NCBI RefSeq assembly: GCF_024169655.1
Contig: NZ_JALJWV010000001.1
Span: 3,105,001 to 3,169,000 of the forward strand
Length of the DNA: 64,000 nt
Direction of reading: 5' to 3'
Source of the DNA: Pseudomonas marginalis
Lineage (GTDB): Bacteria; Pseudomonadota; Gammaproteobacteria; Pseudomonadales; Pseudomonadaceae
Position 1 is the first letter of the stretch. Every line of letters begins with the position of its first letter. The notes below the pieces were generated by a model. It saw nothing but the letters and a program-made list of their open reading frames with translations. It did no database searches and had not been told where the DNA came from. Made by a program: the position numbers and the translations under genes. Below, piece by piece: positions 60,619 to 64,000 of the stretch.

Positions 60619-60650
60619 GCAAAAAAGCCCCAGCGGATGCTGAGGCTCTT
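60619..60650 (-). terminator. Terminator of the DUF2441-like gene
   Basis: GAGCCTCAGC and GCTGGGGCT stem with TTTTTTG on the minus strand. Confidence 0.7.
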
Positions 60651-60666
60651 GATAAAACAACCAACG

Positions 60667-61176
60667 CTAAAACAATGCCGTCGCCACGTGAGCACCAACC
60701 CTCGCAGGGAGCGGAATCAGGATCTCCCACTGCGGCGGCTTACGCGGCCCCTCTACGGGCTGATGGTTCGACTCATCCATGCGCCAGTAATTGCAGGCAT
60801 ATGCGATGCGGGCATCCAGACCGACTTCATAGTCAAGCCAAGTCACATCATGCCTTGAAGCCCGATTAGCAAATATCTCAAAAATACGGATTGGGTTACT
60901 GGGAGTCGGCGTTACAGCATGCGCAAATTCAATTGCCTCCTCAATAGTTTCGGCGGCAAATATTGAGCAGTGCCTGGACCAGTAAAAACCAGTCATGCCC
61001 AAGGCCTTTTCAGCGCAATACTCTCTGAGTAGCGCAGGGTCAGCGTTAAGCGGGGGCTCCGACTGAATCAGAGGCCAATATACCGCCCCAAAAGCCGAAA
61101 GCCCGCGCTCGTCTTCAACCAGCGCCTGGCCAGGCGCAAGGGTTGAATTTCTGTCCGCATGAAAAAATGTCTGCAT
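60667..61176 (-). CDS. DUF2441-like phage accessory protein (169 aa)
   Basis: The start 'MQTFFHADRNSTLAPGQALV' resembles DUF2441 proteins (a possible ADP-ribosyltransferase-like fold; function unproven). 'FYWSRHCSIFAAETIEEAIE' is a further block. AGAGGAC lies before the ATG. It sits between the Q-position gene and the holin and has its own terminator, so it may be a moron. Confidence 0.55.
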   Translation of the reverse strand: MQTFFHADRNSTLAPGQALVEDERGLSAFGAVYWPLIQSEPPLNADPALLREYCAEKALGMTGFYWSRHCSIFAAETIEEAIEFAHAVTPTPSNPIRIFEIFANRASRHDVTWLDYEVGLDARIAYACNYWRMDESNHQPVEGPRKPPQWEILIPLPARVGAHVATALF

Positions 61177-61333
61177 GCCATGTCCTCTTTATTGGAAAGG
61201 ACGTTACACAAGCAGCGAGAAATAAAAAAGCCCCGCACAGTGGCGAGGCTTTCTAGTGTCAAACCCTGACGCGCAAGATCGACAGGATGGGCAAATAATC
61301 TCTCACTTTCTCACGCGTTGCAACGGCTTTTTG

Positions 61334-61879
61334 CTACGCCGCGCAACTTTCGATTAAACCTTCTGCATCAAGCAGTTCCTGAGCAGCAGTTAATGCCTCA
61401 TTCACCTGGTCATCCAGTGCCTTTCGGATCGACGAGCGCCACCGGTACCGAGTGGATTCCGGCTTGCCGTCGTTATCCCAGTTGGTGATGTCGTACCAGG
61501 CGGCCGGGAGCACTGCGGCGGAACGCTTGCCCTCGACGCCTGCAACCTGCGGAATGGCCCAGGTCAGCACTGCGCATTCCCGGAAACGTTTCGGCGCCGG
61601 CGTGCGCACCGAGTTGAGCAGTTCCAATATCGCGCCGTGCTTGCGCTCCTGGTGCGTCGAGTACTTCGCCACGAGTGCCCGCCAGTGCGCCGGTGTGAGC
61701 GCCTTGTGTAGCCGCCCGAACACCCAGCAGTCCTGGAGAAACGCCGCCTCCTTGCCGACGATCTCCCCCTTCTGCTTGGCGCACTGCACCTTGGGCTCGA
61801 AGTCGCAGCCGCCGGCGGAGTTGATGGTCTCGGCGGCCAGCGCCCGAACTACTGCTGAAACAACATTGCGATAGGTCAT
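61334..61879 (-). CDS. Phage late-gene regulator candidate (Q-position protein)
   Basis: 181 residues. 'MTYRNVVSAVVRALAAETIN' and 'GGCDFEPKVQCAKQKGEIVG' are followed by a basic middle, then 'AAWYDITNWDNDGKPESTRY'. It is last in the late-early block and first before the lysis/packaging region, where antiterminator Q is encoded in lambdoid phages. The antitermination role is inferred from position; no clear Q motif was identified. It is ATGA-coupled to the gene before. Confidence 0.55.
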   Translation of the reverse strand: MTYRNVVSAVVRALAAETINSAGGCDFEPKVQCAKQKGEIVGKEAAFLQDCWVFGRLHKALTPAHWRALVAKYSTHQERKHGAILELLNSVRTPAPKRFRECAVLTWAIPQVAGVEGKRSAAVLPAAWYDITNWDNDGKPESTRYRWRSSIRKALDDQVNEALTAAQELLDAEGLIESCAA

Positions 61880-62142
61880 GCTGCGGCCCTCCGAGCCAAT
61901 TTCAGTTCACATTTTTTGCAGCGGTCCCAGTTGCCAGGCTCGAACATCGGCATTTTGTCCGTGCTTACCGTGTCGATTCCGCAGATCGAGCGCCAGAAAT
62001 ATGCCCTGCCTTGCGCTGTGATCGCAGCGAATTCCTTTTCCTGATTGAAGTAGTGGGCCTTGCCCGTGATCGGGAACATAGGCTTCAGCCAGCCCTTTGA
62101 TGGCCTACTTGCGCCGCCAGTGATTTGCGCAATCTGCGTCAT
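61876..62142 (-). CDS. Small phage zinc-binding-like protein (88 aa)
   Basis: 'WRSICGIDTVSTDKMPMFEP' and 'RCKKCELKLARR' provide three Cys for a possible zinc site. ATGA overlaps couple it to NinG upstream and the Q-position gene downstream. Confidence 0.6.
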   Translation of the reverse strand: MTQIAQITGGASRPSKGWLKPMFPITGKAHYFNQEKEFAAITAQGRAYFWRSICGIDTVSTDKMPMFEPGNWDRCKKCELKLARRAAA

Positions 62143-62816
62143 GCTGCAGCCCTCTTCAGTTCTCTGGTCTTTGCCCGGTACTCGGCGGTAATGGCTTTCA
62201 GTTGCTCGACTGTTTCCTTGCGCGGCTCGTGGTCGGCTTCCAGCGCCTCGACAGCCTCAAGGCCGATGCGGGCGATGAGGCCGGTGCGGAAACCCTGGGA
62301 AACCGTCTCGCCTTTGCGGGCGAACTTGGATGACCCCGCATTGCAGCTTTTGCACTGAAGCCAGATATTGCTGGGCACCAGCCTGAGTTCTGGACGGGCG
62401 CCCTTGCCGAGGAAGTGCCCCGCATCGAACGCCCCGCCGGTCTTCCAGCCCTGGGCGGAAAGGATCGATTCCTGCGACTCGCCGCAACTGATGCAGCCGC
62501 TGCCAACGCTCAGTTCGTAGGTGCGGCGGTAGTCCCGCACAGCCTTCTCGGCATCCTTCATGTGGTCGGCACGACTCTTCAGGGCCTCTTTTCGCACCTT
62601 GATCTCCCGGCGCCCTACTTCTGCCAGGGCTTTGCCTGCAATAGCCCGACCCCTCTCCGACTGACCGTGTGCGATGGCGCACTCGATCTCGCCGCACACC
62701 GCTTGGGCGGCTCGGGCTGGAGTGAACATCACCCGGCACGACGGGCAGCGCTTGCGGCGTGGGCCACTGGATTGAAGCGGGGTCTTGCGCTGCAGTGGTG
62801 TGCGCTTAAGCGTCAT
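62139..62816 (-). CDS. ninG: Recombination protein NinG (Rap, Holliday-junction endonuclease family)
   Basis: 225 residues. An N-terminal basic part and a zinc motif ('KRCPSCRVMFTPARAAQAVC') are followed by a central 'GSGCISCGESQESILSAQGW' and 'AFDAGHFLGKGARPELRLVP' with 'NIWLQCKSCNAGSSKFAR', the NinG HNH-like core. The start at ATG 62816 overlaps the upstream stop (ATGA). It assists phage recombination. Confidence 0.9.
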   Translation of the reverse strand: MTLKRTPLQRKTPLQSSGPRRKRCPSCRVMFTPARAAQAVCGEIECAIAHGQSERGRAIAGKALAEVGRREIKVRKEALKSRADHMKDAEKAVRDYRRTYELSVGSGCISCGESQESILSAQGWKTGGAFDAGHFLGKGARPELRLVPSNIWLQCKSCNAGSSKFARKGETVSQGFRTGLIARIGLEAVEALEADHEPRKETVEQLKAITAEYRAKTRELKRAAA

Positions 62817-63085
62817 TGGGGGCACTCCTGCCGGTCGGTGCATATGGTTCGGTAGTGCCCGAAGCACTCCGGCGACTGCCATGCCGTTGGCGTATGGAAG
62901 TCCATCTGGTGCTTCTTGGAGCAGGGGTTGTAGTCGGAGGGGACTTCTCTTTTCTCGCTCCAAGTGCGGAAGTTCAGGCACTCGTCGCACCACCTGGCGG
63001 GCTGCCGATTGCTCTTGGTGCTGTTGCGCCTCCGAACAATCTCTTCGAACAACTCATCGTCGGTGAAGTGGTCAAGAACGCTCAT
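62813..63085 (-). CDS. Cys-rich phage protein (90 aa)
   Basis: 'FTDDELFEEIVRRRNSTKSN' followed by Cys pairs ('RWCDECLNF', 'NPCSKKHQM', 'PECFGHYR', 'TICTDRQECPQ'), probably zinc-binding. Coupled on both sides by four-base overlaps. Family not recognised. Confidence 0.65.
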   Translation of the reverse strand: MSVLDHFTDDELFEEIVRRRNSTKSNRQPARWCDECLNFRTWSEKREVPSDYNPCSKKHQMDFHTPTAWQSPECFGHYRTICTDRQECPQ

Positions 63086-63669
63086 GCGTAGCTCCCGATC
63101 TGGTCAGCAGCACTCAACGCCGCCTCTTCGGTTTCAAAATGTGCAGACAGCACCAGGCGCCAGCAGGCGTTGAACACGTCGCGGTAAAGGGGCTCGAACG
63201 CCGTATCGTCCATGGAGGCCCAACTGATCGACTTGGCTTCCTTACGCACGCCGTCTGGAGTTCGCACCAGGTGGAAGTGACCGGCCTCGATCGTCACCCA
63301 TTCACGAAATGCTTCACGGGACTTATCCACGGCCGGAAAGCGCTCGGCCCTAGCCGACTCTAGGCCGGTGATGTACGCATCAACTGCATGCGGCAACTGC
63401 CCAGGCTTTCCGCTCTGCGCCTCGAAGAACTTGGCCAACCCCTGGATACCGCGCAACTCCTGACGCGGCACCAGGCCGCCGACCGGCTCCCAGTACTCCC
63501 ACGCCAGGTCCAGCATGGAGAAGAACTTGCCGTGGAACTTGGCGTTACGCATACGGGTGAACTTGCCATGGACGACCTGGCCCAGCTTCCATTTCTGGGT
63601 CAGCTCACGATCAGCCTCAGTGGCCGGCATTAAACCGTGGGCAGTGCGGATAAGGGCGAGTTCAGCCAT
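63082..63669 (-). CDS. DUF1367 family phage protein
   Basis: 195 residues. 'MAELALIRTAHGLMPATEAD', 'KLGQVVHGKFTRMRNAKFHG' and 'KFFSMLDLAWEYWEP' are the DUF1367 N-terminal signature. Found in the nin-like region of many lambdoid phages. Function unknown. Confidence 0.88.
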   Translation of the reverse strand: MAELALIRTAHGLMPATEADRELTQKWKLGQVVHGKFTRMRNAKFHGKFFSMLDLAWEYWEPVGGLVPRQELRGIQGLAKFFEAQSGKPGQLPHAVDAYITGLESARAERFPAVDKSREAFREWVTIEAGHFHLVRTPDGVRKEAKSISWASMDDTAFEPLYRDVFNACWRLVLSAHFETEEAALSAADQIGSYA

Positions 63670-63853
63670 TGCTCACCTCCGCCGCTTCTGCGATGAATGC
63701 CAGGCGCTCCAGACGCTCGGATGCTTGACCGGCGAGATTGGCGCCGTCAGCCTCATCTACCACCGGCATGCACACAAAACGGATTCCGTGCCTGACCAGG
63801 GCGTTGGCCACCTCAAGGGATTGGCGTAGCTGTGCTGGGTTTGCACGCTTCAT
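63662..63853 (-). CDS. DUF1382 family phage protein (63 aa)
   Basis: 'MKRANPAQLRQSLEVANALV' then 'GIRFVCMPVVDEAD' match the pattern of E. coli prophage DUF1382 proteins. Overlaps neighbours on both sides. Confidence 0.75.
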   Translation of the reverse strand: MKRANPAQLRQSLEVANALVRHGIRFVCMPVVDEADGANLAGQASERLERLAFIAEAAEVSNG

Positions 63854-64000
63854 TGCGATATCCCCTTCAGCAGCTCCTGCAGCTGTTTCAGCTTGTTCAC
63901 GGCCTCGGCATTGCTCTCGCGCTCAGTCTCAACCGATAGCGCCACCTCTTCGATGCGAGTGGCGAGCGCTTTCATGCGCTTGCTGAAGTCGTCGGCCAGA
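63850..64000 (-). CDS. Coiled-coil phage protein, C-terminal part (truncated by window end)
   Basis: The last 49 codons are seen: 'MKALATRIEEVALSVETERE' and 'NKLKQLQELLKGISQ', a charged coiled coil. The stop overlaps the DUF1382 start (ATGA). The N-terminus lies beyond the window. Confidence 0.65.
   Translation of the reverse strand, partial: LADDFSKRMKALATRIEEVALSVETERESNAEAVNKLKQLQELLKGISQ

Larger units (their letters stand above)
32818..64000 (-). mobile_element. Lambda-like siphovirus prophage (one arm; far end beyond window)
   Basis: A continuous minus-strand phage gene order runs from late-early genes at the right edge through holin, terminase, head, tail, fibre, endolysin and spanins to an att site in tRNA-Cys. 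Integrase, repressor and replication genes are not in the window. Structural frames are intact, so this arm could be functional. Confidence 0.95.

Noticed and set aside
1..64000. CRISPR array, insertion sequence or rRNA genes
   Set aside because: No regularly spaced direct repeats, transposase frames or rRNA-like stretches were seen anywhere in the window.

Overview
The window looks like the chromosome of a Pseudomonas of the fluorescens group. This rests on recognisable protein families (an MgtA-type magnesium ATPase, a P. stutzeri-type trehalose synthase, DUF2790 and DUF6555-like small proteins, a hydroxyproline catabolic cluster), GC-rich coding sequence and Pseudomonas-style intrinsic terminators. 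The species call is inferred from remembered families, not from a database search.

Positions 1-32,800 are chromosomal. They hold the 3' end of mgtA, several small conserved genes, a complete tRNA-Leu(UAA) followed by a scar of decayed genes (about 4,210-5,690), and a cation diffusion facilitator. A stretch of small orphan genes with many hairpins follows (6,600-9,900). Next come a trehalose synthase gene, a PAS-AraC regulator divergent from a three-gene trans-4-hydroxyproline degradation operon (epimerase, deaminase, D-hydroxyproline oxidase), and a six-gene hydantoin-type cluster. That cluster has a large LuxR-type regulator, HyuA- and HyuB-like subunits, an outer-membrane channel, an Asp/Glu/hydantoin racemase and an MFS importer. 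Directly downstream lies the most unusual gene in the window (26,931-28,865): a 644-residue protein that reads as a pepsin-like aspartic peptidase joined to one clear and one divergent avidin-like domain. A GlxA-type AraC regulator converges on it, and small envelope genes follow.

Positions 32,818-64,000 are one arm of a lambda-like siphovirus prophage integrated in a tRNA-Cys gene; 48 bases of the tRNA 3' half remain at the junction. Almost all phage genes lie on the minus strand. In transcription order they are: late-early genes (DUF1382, DUF1367, NinG, a Q-position gene), holin, terminase, portal, head, tail, host-specificity protein J, tail fibre, then endolysin and nested Rz/Rz1 spanins. 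The integrase, immunity and replication genes must lie beyond position 64,000. A slippery GGGAAAC immediately before the stop of the tail chaperone gene predicts a lambda G/GT-type -1 frameshift. Several probable cargo (moron) genes interrupt the structural operon, among them an AT-rich gene on the opposite strand.

Functions fit together as three catabolic or physiological modules (trehalose, hydroxyproline, hydantoin-like compounds) with their own regulators and transporters, plus a largely complete late phage operon. The prophage structural and lysis genes seen here look intact.
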